Positions 12,885 through 24,506 of a DNA stretch of 64,000 bases are shown in pieces. Location: NCBI RefSeq assembly GCF_037975245.1, contig NC_092576.1, positions 26,239,611-26,303,610 of the forward strand. Reading direction: 5' to 3'. A program made the translations under genes and the position numbers. The notes beneath the pieces are model-generated. The model saw only the letters and a list, made by a program, of their open reading frames with translations. It did no database searches and was not told where the DNA came from. Source of the DNA: Apostichopus japonicus (Eukaryota; Echinodermata; Holothuroidea; Aspidochirotida; Stichopodidae). Position 1 is the first letter of the stretch; every line of letters starts with the position of its first letter.

Positions 12885-13289
12885 GATAGAATAAGTTTTC
12901 ACTTTGCCGGAGTCGAAAGCAACCCAGTATATCGATACGTACTACAATGCAATGCTTTAGTTTGTACAGTGTATTTCCAGGGAGTTGGTATGTCTGTGAT
13001 ACCCACGCACACGCAACTTTTTCGGGTTGTTGTGAATGAATCTATTTTAAGCAACGGCTCAAGAATATACATACTATTCACTGATTGGTGGAATTCAAAC
13101 TAGTGGATTTGGAGAAATGAAAACTTTGTCGTGGACACTCTTACTCGTTATCGACATAAATCGTTAATTACTCGCTAATTAACGCTCTTGGCATGGTGAA
13201 ACTTGGATGGTATCTTAGTTGACTATTTTATGATTGATACATGTAAAAAAATCGATGCACATGTTAAAAAGGTGGGAAAAAACGACCCA

Positions 13290-13304
13290 ACGCAAAATGC
13301 TGCT
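13290..13304 (-). repeat. Kolobok right terminal inverted repeat
   Basis: ACGCAAAATGCTGCT, inverse of the left terminus, followed directly by the second TTAA copy at 13305-13308. Confidence 0.88.
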
Positions 13305-13308
13305 TTAA

Positions 13309-13347
13309 GCTCAGACATGTCACTCTCTTCTTCCAACTGAGTATCCC
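13309..13347 (-). pseudogene. EnSpm-1 transposase N-terminal exon piece beyond the Kolobok
   Basis: On the minus strand a splice acceptor (TTTTCAG) at 13348 opens a short acidic exon GDTQLEEESDMSEL that runs into the TTAA target site. On the other side of the Kolobok the acidic N-terminal region of the same transposase continues. This places the Kolobok insertion inside a coding exon. Confidence 0.6.
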
Positions 13348-13352
13348 CTGAA

Positions 13353-14703
13353 AATAACAAAGGAATTGAATATTTACAACAAAATTAGCCAATAGCATAT
13401 TAAAAGAAACTGCTATTTTATGACAACCATTGTCAAGTTGTCCAAGATATCGATAGTTTCTTAAATCTGCCTATGATTGAGCCACAACACCACTGCACTT
13501 ATAATGTCTTTGAATTTATTTGCTGTGGGGAATGTTTTGATGGCTGAGAGTGCACGTTACGAGTCATGAACTTTGAGTTCAAAGTCAAATCACAATCCCT
13601 TTCAGCCACGAAAACAGGGACATCAGTTATCAACCTAACACTATATACAGCACACTCCTTCCATAAGGGTTCTTAACAGTACCGCAAATTCTACCTATAT
13701 GTTACAACACATGAAGTTATTTTCTTCATTCAAGACTTGAAAGCAATGCAAAGGGAAGCACTTCCATCAAAAAGTCCAGTATGTCAGCTGAAATGTCTTG
13801 CCAATGACATTAAAAATTGTACAGAAGACTGTTCATTTTAAATCTAAAACATAAAACAATTTTGCACTACCAGTCTTTCATTAATGTTCAAAAATGTGTG
13901 AGTTTTTGGAGAAACTGATGAAATTGGATAGATATATTCCAAATAAGGTTCAAATTGCAATCTTGGATTGCCTACATATGACATATATAACTATGCTCCA
14001 CTTGTGCAGACTAACTGGCCATGCAATGACAGAAACACTTCTGTGCATGAACTTAAGCTCAGGTCTGTGCACACACACACACTGTGTAAACCACATCATA
14101 TACGAAAGTTGAAATGTTTGGAACTATTAATAGACTTGAGTTTCATTTCAAAATAAAGCTTCAGTGCTTAATTAGTATAACTCCTAATTCAAGTTAAAGT
14201 CAACTCTATAATGGCAGTTGAAGATTTACATTTTTAATTAGAAAGAGGTATTTGTTAGCCACTGACTCAACTCCCATGGCAGCCTACTATGGGTAGGGTC
14301 CGGTGATGTAAAAAGAAATTTGTCATCCCTTATTCCCTTTACATCTTTTATTTTTGCTCTCTGTCCACGGGAGTATTGGTTTTGAAATAAATGGATAGTT
14401 TACGAACTAAGACTTGGTATGAGTTATAGGAAAGTATAGGTCTATATAAGGCCTAGAATTGGCTTTTGGATGGCAACTTCACTATTACTCTGCAGGTCAA
14501 GGGCTGTAAGCCTAGTAAGGCTTCAGGGTTATTATCACAGAATAGCTGGCAATATCGACATCTAAAAATACAAATTGTGGCAGCACTAGTATGTACACAA
14601 TGCAGGAATAAACATGATTGGATAACTGACCAACAAATTCTTCCGAACTTTCGGAAGCAATTGAATTTTCGTTGCTACTGTCGGCCACATTTCTCTGAGC
14701 CCA
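13353..14703. other. EnSpm-1 interior, no gene recognised
   Basis: AT-rich sequence upstream of the transposase, expected to hold its first exons. I could not find a counterpart of the EnSpm-2 first exon (see 33604-35765). A short CA run lies near 14070. Confidence 0.4.
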
Positions 14704-15173
14704 TCTCTTGGTAGGGATGCACCGGATATCCGGTCCGGCCGGACTATCCGGCCGGATAGTGAGCAATTATCCGGTTCAGGTTTCGGCCGGATATTTGTCA
14801 AAATACGGCCGGATCTTCTTCAAAATCTGGCCTGAATTATTGCTTCAAAAAAGTGTTGGTATTAACTTAAATCAATGTAAACTATTTCCAAAAGTAATAA
14901 AAACATTCAAAATAAGGAAAAATTAGGTCTAACATGTTGAATTTAATTTTCTCAATGGTCTGACGCACTAAATGGGGTCTTAACTTCCCCTTGTTTATAA
15001 CATGCGTATACCTCACCTAACATTTCCTCCTTGTTTCATACTTTTACTTCTTATTAGTGAGTTTCTTTTGTGTAAGGAAAAAATCCGGTCCGGCCGGATT
15101 TCATGTACAATCCGGCAAAATCCTGTTCCGACTGGATCCAAAAATTTGGATCCGGTGCATCCCTATCTATTGG
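14704..15173. mobile_element. Non-autonomous hAT-type element, 454 bp, with 8-bp target duplication
   Basis: The termini TAGGGATGCACCGGAT (from 14712) and its inverse ATCCGGTGCATCCCTA (to 15165) are typical of a hAT subgroup with TAGGGATGCACCG ends. Flanks TCTCTTGG (14704-14711) and TCTATTGG (15166-15173) agree at 7 of 8 bases. Both arms carry repeated TCCGGCCGGA motifs. There is no coding sequence. Confidence 0.85.
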
Positions 15174-17340
15174 CAGTTTCTCTGGGAAGCTGAAATGAAT
15201 TTTTTTTTTAATAAGACTCAATGAAATATGGAATATTGAATTTTACTCTTTTAGTCATTACATGTTAACAAACACTGTGTGGATTTATGACATCATCTTT
15301 GTATAAAGTGGTACTAGATATAACTAATATTCAGCTGTTACAATCATCGTCCTATTTGCTGGGTAAATACTCCATAATGAGTAAATGATATAAAAACACC
15401 AACATTTCACTAAAAATAGTGAGAAGTACAGCCACAGTTCATATACGCAAACAGGAGCTTGCTCCAAAGCTTTGCATTGACATAGCAGCTGAAATAGTTG
15501 TCATTCGTACCTTTTGTACATGTACCAGTTCTGCTAATTATTACCGTGATAAATATGTATGATTTGGTGTTATGATTGCACAGTGTATTTCTATTAAATA
15601 TTGCGGTACACTACATTGCCTACAAAATATATGTAAAGCAATTACAGTACTCAACGTTATGTTCAAGGGATACATATAACATCTAATACATTTTCCAGTT
15701 TGTTCAGGTGTACCACTTAACATAATAACAACGAACATTGCTGCAGTGTATTGACAATTTTCACAAAATGCACTTTTCTGTTCATTTGTTAGGGGTATGA
15801 TATGAAAGAGGGTCCCACGTGGAAGAGGCGTGATAGTCTGCTGTAAACTGTGGGGGAGCATTCGGAAAAAAATTACAGAAAAAGACACTGGATCGATTAT
15901 TAAAATTTCCAATGTAGAAGTACATGTCTACAACGACAGGCATCAGCTGAAGTCTACCACATAAATATTTATACATATCTGTTCTCAATTATCGTTAACA
16001 TGAATGAATCTGACAGTGTTCACACTACGTTAAATTTATTTTTAGGAATTTGATAAATAGAATACACCAAAGGGGAAATATTGTATTATGATAAAAAAAA
16101 AAAAAAATACATAAACACAGTGGAATATTAAGAGGTATCAAGGGGAGGGTGGAAATTTCCGCAGACAATAGAACAGTTGATCTGACTTTACAACTATTTT
16201 GCATTTAAGCCACCCACCTATGTAAACATAAATTTCTCAGAGAAGAGAGGTACATTCCTGAGGCGACATGGCATCCTGGCACTGTTACAATGTTAAAGAT
16301 AGACAAAAATTTCTCAAGGGGGAGAACACCAGGATGACATTCCTTGCAGAAATGACAAACAAAGATTTTGTCCCAGAGGTCAACTATTTTAGATATATGC
16401 CACTGTATAAACATACTTAAGTTGATTGCATAATTTAACATCTCAAGAACAGAAACCAAAGGTCTCTCACTGATTTTTGTAAGCTGCTATGATATAATTT
16501 TTATTAAGTGGCCTATTGCCTTTTTTTCTATTCTTTGAACCACACAGATTGCGACATATCATTCTAGTCATATCTAAGTACTAATTTCTGCTCTCTCTAT
16601 TGTGCACAACCCTAAAAACTGCATTCTAAACCATGTCAAATGACCCTACATATTTCAGTATCAAAATTCAATTGTGTCTTTCAGCTTCTGTCTATAATGT
16701 AAAGATAACTCAAGATTAAAAACCGGAGAAACCATAAACCAAGTATGAACATAAATGCTCATGACAACTACTTTCCAATTTCTTCACAGATAACAGCAAA
16801 ACAGATTTCAGCTGAGGCAAGCTACACTATCATTGGTATAGATAACGAAGAGTAAGTTCAATTGTCATGTATAATTTTATCATGACACATGAGCATTAGT
16901 GTTCTTCTTTACAAGAAAATTGACATCCTCACCAATCACCATATTTAATAGAAATTTGAAGAAGGCACCACCATACTATCAAAGTTGAATCTGTTATGGA
17001 TGAAGTGTAGTTTCAAATTCGTATTCACATGTTATTAACAATGACTCTAATGTTCAACAATATTCTGTGAATTGTTCTCAATCTGGTGACCTCAAATTCA
17101 CTTAGATTTAACCATTAAATAAAGGCTCTGTAAACCAAGATTCATGTGTATGATTTTTACTGTATACCTACAGATTCCATGGTACAATGATGAGAATTTG
17201 TCACAATACTATTGTGAAAGTGTTACTTTAGGTTGTTCCAGAATTTAGAATAAAGGTCAACTAAGGGTCTTATGTGGCTCAGACCATTGCCCTATATTTT
17301 CAATAGACTTTTAATTGATGACCACCAAATTAACTTCGAA
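15174..17340. other. EnSpm-1 interior, possible single small exon
   Basis: Mostly non-coding. The best coding hint is a 52-base plus-strand stretch at 16800-16851 with acceptor (TTCACAG) and donor (GTAAGT), reading ITAKQISAEASYTIIGIDNE. It could be an upstream exon of the BEN-domain gene, but nothing proves it. An A-run lies near 16092. Confidence 0.35.
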
Positions 17341-17680
17341 TTAGTTGTGTTAATTCACGATGCCTAGTAATTTGCTTCTGGTGACCTAAAAATTAACCTG
17401 CAAAACTTTCAGAACAAATATTAAGTTTCATGTTAATTCACGATGCCTAGTAATTTGCTTCTGGTGGCCTAAAAATTAACCTGCAAAACTTTCAGAACAA
17501 ATATTAAGTTTCATGTTAATTCACGATGCCTAGTAATTTGCTTCTGGTGACCTAAAAATTAACCTGCAAAACTTTCAGAACAAATATTAAGTTTCATGTT
17601 GATACGACGATGTGTGGTAATTTGACTCCTGATGACCCTTAGAATCTCCAGCACAATATGTGAACTTTAGTACCATGTTT
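17341..17680. repeat. 83-bp tandem repeat, three nearly identical copies
   Basis: The landmark TAATTCACGATGCCTAG starts at 17351, 17434 and 17517, an exact 83-bp period. The copies differ by essentially one base (GGTGACC versus GGTGGCC). A fourth, diverged copy follows to about 17680. Downstream text with accaagtttgcttcaatcc style phrases suggests that the unit derives from a dispersed repeat family. Confidence 0.85.
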
Positions 17681-19480
17681 CATGTTCATCCAACAATGTC
17701 TTGTTTGAACCCCAAAATACCAAGGACCAAACACTTATAAGGCCTAAGGAATTTTGATCTATGACACATACCTAACATATGTACCAAGTTTGCTTCAATC
17801 CCATTCGATACTCTTTGAACTATGAACGTTTGTTACGTACAAGAACAAAAGAACAGAATAACGGACGGAGAAATATGATGATTTCTGAGCTGCTCTCATG
17901 CAACTGAAAATGTACCCTGGTTCACATTATATCTGCTCTGAATTTCAACTTGAGACTTCTCAAAACATGCCTGTGTCACCTTTTGGTGATCGCTGATTAT
18001 CAGTAAACATGCAAGTGTACCTTCCAACTGTGTCCAACACTTCTCTTCAAATTGTCCTGAGAAAGAGACACATTATCTTGAGTGCTTTCCTGTACCGATT
18101 AAACAAATTCATCTGCCCTAGTTAATTTCCTTTTTTTGGGGGGGGGGGAAATTTCAGACTAGACAATATCTCCGTGATCACATAGTGTGAGAACACCTTT
18201 GACATACCTTCCAGTCTGCTGGAAGTCACCGGCCTTGACCTCATCGACATGACTCCATTTCAATGTCAATTGACAGTGGAAGGGGGTAAGGTGAAGGAAA
18301 TTCACATGGAGTATCCTGGTACTACGGATGTATAGAGCAAAAAACAACAAGTAAAACACTTTATATTTGGTGGATAGGTCCACAATGATATTTATCCACA
18401 GGCAACCAACCAGATGGGAGGGAGGCGGTTCAGGGCTTTTACCTTTACGACATATCATTTTATGCTTCCAGTCTTCTCAACCGGTTCTTTCCCCCTAAAA
18501 TAAAATTATTTATCCTAAATCATATTTAACCTATATTTAAACTAAAAAATTTATATCACCTTGCCAACATATCACTATACAACACATTCCTGCCATTTTA
18601 GTCTTAGCTTCTTTTATATTCCTTTTACATCCTTGTTCTTTATTTGTTATGTTTACAGTTCTATCAGGCATTTGTGAATGATGTTAAGTAAAACGAGCCT
18701 ATAAAACAAAACATTACCACTATGTCATCTCTGTGCATTTTATTATGTTCAAAATGTTGATAATTTGAACACACTTTTTTGGATCAACATGAAACTTGGT
18801 ACCTATAGCCAACATTTCGTGCTGAAATTGGGAGGTCCTTTTACTAGACATTCATACTTGAATAGAATCCTCAAATTTCATTCATCTTATCGTGATGTAA
18901 TCTAAGGAATAATCAACGCTCTGTGTTTAATGCTATCGCTGGATGCACTCTGGCTTCGCTTGTATTAAACCCAGAGCATTGATTATTCTATATATAACCT
19001 CACTCTAGACAGTGAAATAAACCCTAATTGTTAGAATCAACATGAAACATGGTACATAAGGTCATTGGAACAAATTTGGTAATTATCATCAAAGTTCACA
19101 GGAAGTATATCTTATTAACCGCAGCAGATATATTGACGTGGTTTGCTATATAGTTGTAGGCTCATTTGCTCTGGAACTGGTGATTTGCATGGAAAGCGAT
19201 GAAAAAACCACTGATAGCTCAACCAGGCGAGATACTTGAGACGCATCACCTTTATTTACTTCTCAAGAAATATTTCAATAGCATTTTACATCGGTGGAAA
19301 TAATATAGATGGAGATACAGCTGCATTGCTGCCCTTGTATGCTTTCGATTCATGATTGCTTTTTCATTGTGTGTGTGTGTACTGTGTGGGATTATAAGGA
19401 AAACAAAGCCCCAGTTACGTTGTACATGGTGGTTATTGTGGTCATTTGTGACTTTTATGGTCTTTTTATACTATATAGAA
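17681..19480. other. EnSpm-1 interior upstream of the BEN gene, no clear gene
   Basis: Non-coding sequence with a T/G homopolymer junction near 18132-18150 and a short hairpin element (18907-18988). Open frames here look random. Confidence 0.4.
18907..18988. repeat. 82-bp hairpin, foldback MITE-like
   Basis: Arms GAATAATCAACGCTCTG and CAGAGCATTGATTATTC are inverse with a few mismatches, followed inward by further paired TTTAAT/ATTAAA bases, around a loop of about 30 bases. This fits a tiny foldback element or stable stem-loop. Confidence 0.6.
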
Positions 19481-22400
19481 AAGAAAATGCTGTTACAACA
19501 ATCTGGAAGAGACTACCAACTCGTCAGCCTCCCCAGTTCCAGCAAAGCGAGCACGAAAAGCATCGAGGCACCTTCAGAGCTACCTAGTGAAGGATGCTAC
19601 TGCTAGCAACGTGGCAACTCGCCAGTCTCCAAGGGTATGTTAACCATGGTTTTTTTGTATCATTCATAACTTAACTTTAACCAGGTAAGAAGGAAGTCCT
19701 TGATCTATCAAGCAACATTTCATGATCAGACAATCTTGCGAAAGAAACCGCTACTGGGCAACATCCATATTTTATGTTATTTGTATATCTTGTTAATGGA
19801 AGGCTCTTGAAGGGCAATGATTTACTTACAAGTGAACCATGGAGCATTGTATGGGCCTAATATCCTAAAATAATCTTTTCAAATTTATATCCTGTTGAAG
19901 AAGGCCAAACTTTACAGCATACACCGGTCTTTTCTATTCAATGAAGTACGCTTTTGCTTTGTTCATGTTTTCTTTTCCGTCTCCTTTAAGAAAGGAAAGA
20001 AGAAGGCCTCCTCTTCTATTAGCCTGGCCAGGAGGACCTTGGATGATTCTATTCATCTTAGGCCGCTAAGCGATAGCGAGGATCTGTTTGAAACTGTAGA
20101 TATTGAGTTTGACAATATCAGACTCAAACAAAAAGTACAGAAGCTAGAGGAGGAGATGAAAGCTCTGAAGGAACAGCTGGGTAAGTCAGGGTTGGCTGCA
20201 CAGGGTTACTAGGGTACCTGCCCAACCAATTGCCACACATATTGAACGTTGCTAGCTCCTTGTTCTAGCCTATTTGCTGATTTTTCATATTTTGTATTAG
20301 TTGATCCAATATCTGCAATGGCACTAAGCTAGGCTCTGGTGAACTACATTTGACAATTGATGAACATTGTCTTATGCTAAGAAGGCTGTAGTACATCACT
20401 ATAGTAAACCACCTTTGGTGTTTAAAAGAAAGAAAAAGAAGCTTGTTTTTATAACTTTTTAAAATACATGGAAAATGATATCCTAAGATATAATGCAAAT
20501 AGCCTGACCACCCTGATCGCTATGTATTTAACGTTTCTATAGACAGACAATTTATCATAATTAAGTTGATTTATTAATTTGGCATGGAATGACCCTTTCG
20601 ATACATGTATAAAAGTGCCCACATGTCTCAAATTTACCACGGTAAATTCACTTTGTTGTGGGGAAATGGTATTTCAGGTTACAAAATTTAAAAAAGCGTT
20701 ACACTTGCTCCATGTTCCTCACTCACACACTCTTTACTGACTCCAATGTGTTTAATCTTATTCTTGTGTTTTATCTTCATCAGACATACAACAAGACACT
20801 GTAAAGCAGTTGAAGAGGGTTGAGAAGAAGCTGACCTCTGTTTCTTCTCTGACACCAGCTCTCAGGAGGCACCAGTTGCTGGAGAAGAAGAGGTCAGCAG
20901 GATTGAGCAGACACAGTCCTTTCAACATCTGCGGAACAAGCCATCTGATGTCGGTGTAAGTTCATTGCTCACTGTACTGTTTTTAAATTTTTTTTTTCCA
21001 TTCTCTATTGCAAGGGTCCTCTCTTAATGTACTTAAGGCATAAAAAACTCAGTAAGGTTACCCTGCATTTGCATCATCATTATAAAATGAAAACTTGTAG
21101 CCAATAACAATATGGCAAACCAATTAGAGGATAGAGTTTTTAACTTAAAGAGGATAGGTAGTTGAGAGATACAATTTTACATGACTCTCTGTACAGATTC
21201 CTTACAAACCCATCTGTAAATATGCATCCTGCAAAGATTTCCATAATAAACATGCCTCAGCAGTTGCAATTTCCATCAGCAATTTCTTTCATTACAAGAA
21301 AAACATTTTATATTTTAATTTTTCTTTAGTTCACATTCCAGTCATAACTACATATCCACCTGAAAGTAGGATAGGTAATTTTGAGAAAGAAACTAAAATC
21401 ATAACTTTCTGTGCAGTATCCTTCCACCAAATCAGCTAAGTTTAGGACTCACATCCAAAAAGTCTATGAATTGCAGATATTATGCAAGTAGTGACAATCT
21501 AGAGGAATTTTGTTTCATTTTTGTATCTTTTATTTCTTTTTTTTTCCAATGCCCTTTAATATGAGAAGTCAAAATAGTATGTGGTGTTTGAAATGCTCAC
21601 AATGATCCTCTAGCAAACTTTCACCAAGAGGAATGATATGTATTTGCTGTCCCATGCTGTCTTTTGAAGTTTTGTTCCGGTCAGGATGTTTGCTGTTGAT
21701 TTCATTGAATTTTTAATTTTTGCCAATGTCTCTCTGTAGGTTGTGGAAATAATGAAGGGAAGTCATGTGTACCTCACAAAAATTGAGTTAATGGCTGCCA
21801 TGACTTCCAAAACTGACACTACCATGGCCAGAAATTCGATGTGCCGGGTTTTCCTCCAAAAGGCCATGTTGGCTTGTTCAGTTAAAGGAAAAAAATGAAA
21901 AGGAAAGGAGAAGACGGGCACCATCAAACCACCTCTGAATCCACGTGGTGTAAATGCCATTGTAAGTCAGTAACTCCCGACTCCTTTAAAGCCCCATTAT
22001 GTGTTTCAATATAATATGCGCCATGGTGGCGCATGTGCACAGAATGTATGTGTGTTCTTGCAATGCCAAGCTTGTGAACACAATATCTCAAAAGTTAAAG
22101 CCTTAACAGATCTCATAATGTAGAAGTACCAGATTTAGTTCATTTAGACATAACCGTTGTGTTTGGTATGTAGACGTGCCACATTGATAAGAATAATCAT
22201 ATTGTCGTTGCCTCGTGGTTCAAATCAAGTAATTCCAAAACAATAATATGTTAAGAAGTATAGCTTTGGGAGATAACAAGTTTAGTATGCCGAGATATAA
22301 CACTGAGTACAAGAGGACTTAAGTCCACTTCAATCATCAGCTGTTATTGCAAATATTGTTTGTCACATCTCACAGATTTTTGAATTAGATCAAGAATGTC

Positions 22401-22760
22401 GTCCTCCCTTGTTAATAGCCGAAATAATGTCACAATCATGGTTTGTTCTTTTTCAGTCAAGAAAACAAACTAACAAAAGTAAAGCAGTGAATTATATCAT
22501 GGCCTGTGTATGCATGTACAAGTGTGATACACAATAACTCACGAAATTTAACTTTTGTTATGCCACTTTGTGATAATGCAGCTTTGATATTTCAACGTGT
22601 TTTCATTTCTCCAGCTTGTGTACTGAACCAATTTTTTGAAGAGTTTCTTTTGAGGCAGTAAGCTCATAATGATGTCTTAATTTTTTCTTTTATCAGACAT
22701 TGCAGAGACTGAAGAGTCAGCAGAATGATGGGCAATTTGAAAGACCCAGGATTTCAAGTG
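19481..22760 (+). pseudogene. BEN-domain gene of EnSpm-1
   Basis: Exons follow acceptor/donor signals at about 19481-19634 (basic, PVPAKRARKASRH), 19991-20179 (acidic stretch, then a leucine-rich coiled coil), 20784-20955, 21739-21960 and from 22697. The 21.7-kb exon reads VVEIMKGSHVYLTKIELM...CRVFLQKAML...KPPLNPRGVNAI, the layout of a C-terminal BEN domain (VxIxxG start, L+xxxF centre, LxPxxVxAI end). A coiled coil before a BEN domain is usual for this family, whose members bind DNA as dimers. An in-frame TGA in the BEN exon and a likely frame slip in the 20.8-kb exon suggest decay or sequence error. It lies on the strand opposite the EnSpm-1 transposase, with its 3' end toward the right terminus, as in EnSpm-2. 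Confidence 0.6.
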
Positions 22761-23599
22761 ACCTTTTTTTTTTCCATCTTTTTAAACCTACCATCTACTT
22801 TTGCTTGAATTTCTTATTTCATCCTACTTTTTACTTGGCACCTTTTTTAACAAATATAACTTTCTCCGGAATGCCTTCAAAAGTTTTCCTTTCATTCTTT
22901 ATTTTGGATCCTTCTTTTATCGTACTTGTTCACTAAGGTATACTTGCAGCCTGCTATAGTGAAATTCAAGTAAAGTTTATAATGATTGTTTTCTGTATTT
23001 TGCCAAGTTTTCTCAGGTTTTTCATAGTTTATTTTATAGTAGTAAGGTCATTCCAAATTTCAACTCCGTCCACCAATTGTTTTTTAATTATTCTTCTGTG
23101 TGTGTTTTTATCAGTGTGTGATCTTCACAATTTTGCAATATTACATACATACATCTTCCTCAAATATAGTCTTTTTCATAACCTTTTTTTCTTAAATATT
23201 TAAAGTCACATTTTTTACATAGATTTATTCTTCTCTCTTTGCCAATAGTACTGTTATTCAAAACTCGCCTTTGTTTCTTATTATATTTAAGCTGCCACAT
23301 GAAACAGGTGCTTGCCTTAATAAACATTTCAACAGAACATCCTTTTTTAGTATTAGTATTTTATTTCTTTAGGCTTTAACATACTGTCGGTACAATGAAA
23401 CAAGATTTTTTTTTATATCTGCTGATAGATCAAACAGGAAGTGGCCAGATAATTAAGCAGTATATAAAGAGTTGCTTTATCTGTGCCATATATTGCCTTT
23501 AGTTGGTTTCAAATTATATTTCTTTACATCGCCAGATTAAGATCTGGCAAAGATGTAGCCATTTTTATTAACTTGTTCAATCTTAAACATAATATGGGA
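22761..23599. other. T-rich spacer before the right end of EnSpm-1
   Basis: Strongly pyrimidine-rich plus strand with low-complexity open frames (FFF/LFL-type); I see no gene. Confidence 0.5.
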
Positions 23600-24025
23600 C
23601 AGTAATGGATTTGCCAAAGGCAATATATGGATGTGACATATATGAGCCAGATATGGAATTGCCATACATGGCCCAGATGTGGATTTCTTATTAATGGGCC
23701 AGATATGGATGTGCCAGATATGGATCTGCCATATATGAGCCAAATATGGATTTCTCAGATATGGATTTGCCATATTTGGGCCAGATATGGATTTGTCATA
23801 TATGGGCCAGATATGGATTTGACATATGTTAGCCATATATGGATTTGCCATATATGGATCTGCTATATATGGGCCAGATATGGATTTGCCATATATGGGC
23901 CAGATATGGATGTATATCAACTTATATCTGCCCAATTCTTTATATGGCCAGATATAAATTCCATATATGGCACAGATATGGGCCAGATACAAATTGCCAT
24001 ATCTGGGCCATATCTGGATTTTGAG
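23600..24025. repeat. Subterminal array of EnSpm-1, right side, with CCATATATGG palindromes
   Basis: Dense repeats of GCCAGATATGG and GCCATATATGG in irregular order; long frames on both strands are by-products. Perfect CC(A/T)6GG sequences occur at 23770, 23833, 23848, 23889 and 23961. The motif vocabulary matches the left array (395-930). Confidence 0.8.
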
Positions 24026-24031
24026 TAAGGG

Positions 24032-24506
24032 AGTGTTGCTCTTATCCAATGTAACACCCAAAAGTGGTGACTGATGATTTATCAAATGATATGTCTCAGT
24101 ACTATGGATTAGTGCGGTGTAAGATACTGCCCCCAGAAATTTATTTCACCCAGTACTCCCAGTCAAAATACATAAGAAACTCCCCTTTGAGTTGTGTTTG
24201 AAGTAAATGTCAAACCCCTTGTACACATTCTGATTCAGAAAGAGCACTCACCTGTACATGGCTAACACTTGAAGCTCAGAAAGCGGTTGCAAAAGGCTAC
24301 AAAATTTTCAACGTCCAAGTTGTATGGCATTTCGAAAAAAAGGGGGGAAGTATGATAAAGAAAAGAAAAGGGGGGGGTGGGCTTATTCACTTACTATATC
24401 AACACGTTCTTGAAAGTCAAACAGGAAGCCTCGGGGTGGCCTTCATGGTGTTTCACTGCAGACGATCGAAGCAATTACATTGCAGACTGCAGCAAACGAG
24501 GGCAAG
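24032..24506 (+). mobile_element. Fossil protein-primed family B DNA polymerase (right part)
   Basis: Immediately after the right end of EnSpm-1 the plus strand again resembles protein-primed family B polymerase, in the section that follows the SLYP motif in this family, including a GLVRCKILPPR-like block. The stretch ends near 24506, where a U2-headed repeat abuts it. With the part at 1-348 this marks one old, broken Polinton-like copy interrupted by EnSpm-1. Confidence 0.6.

Larger units (their letters stand above)
3384..13308 (-). mobile_element. Kolobok DNA transposon, TTAA target duplication
   Basis: A TTAA at 3384-3387 and another at 13305-13308 flank inverted termini AGCAGCATTTTGCGT (3388-3402) and its complement (13290-13304), giving an element of 9,917 bp. 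The termini match perfectly over 15 bp and then only loosely. TTAA duplication plus the transposase inside (minus, 7010-12884) identify the Kolobok superfamily. The element also carries a plus-strand gene with a P2X7-like zinc domain (4250-5577). The flanks on both sides are EnSpm-1 transposase coding, so it inserted into that gene. Well-matched termini and largely open exons suggest a fairly young copy. Confidence 0.85.
349..24031 (-). mobile_element. EnSpm/CACTA transposon EnSpm-1 (23.7 kb with nested insertions)
   Basis: The left end reads CCCTTACTCAAA at 349 and the right end is its inverse, TTTGAGTAAGGG, finishing at 24031. Just inside both ends lie arrays of related short motifs built from GCCAGATAT and GCCATATA. 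Inside are an EnSpm-type transposase (minus, 1047-3383 plus an exon at 13309-13347) and a BEN-domain gene (plus, 19.5-22.8 kb). A Kolobok (3388-13304) and a hAT-type element (14712-15165) are inserted into it. Without the Kolobok it would be about 13.8 kb, close to the 12 kb of EnSpm-2. The flanks (GTA on the left, AGT on the right) show no clean target duplication. PolB-like coding on both flanks supports these borders. Confidence 0.72.

Noticed and set aside
15541-15912. A second EnSpm cysteine block (FCENCQ) on minus
   Set aside because: It resembles the FCENCDHY block at 2990 over only a few residues; the surrounding residues do not fit the family.
17341-17600. CRISPR-like array
   Set aside because: The 83-bp units are contiguous with no spacers, and the context is animal DNA; it is a plain tandem repeat.
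18132-18150. T-run/G-run junctions here and at 47190, 59861 and 60177 as a shared signal
   Set aside because: One lies in a MITE and the others in unrelated spacers; the simplest reading is homopolymer drift.
23537-24085. A 182-residue minus-strand and a 133-residue plus-strand open frame rich in Y, M, I and W
   Set aside because: Both are translations of the GCCATATATGG array; overlapping open frames on the two strands are expected from such repeats.
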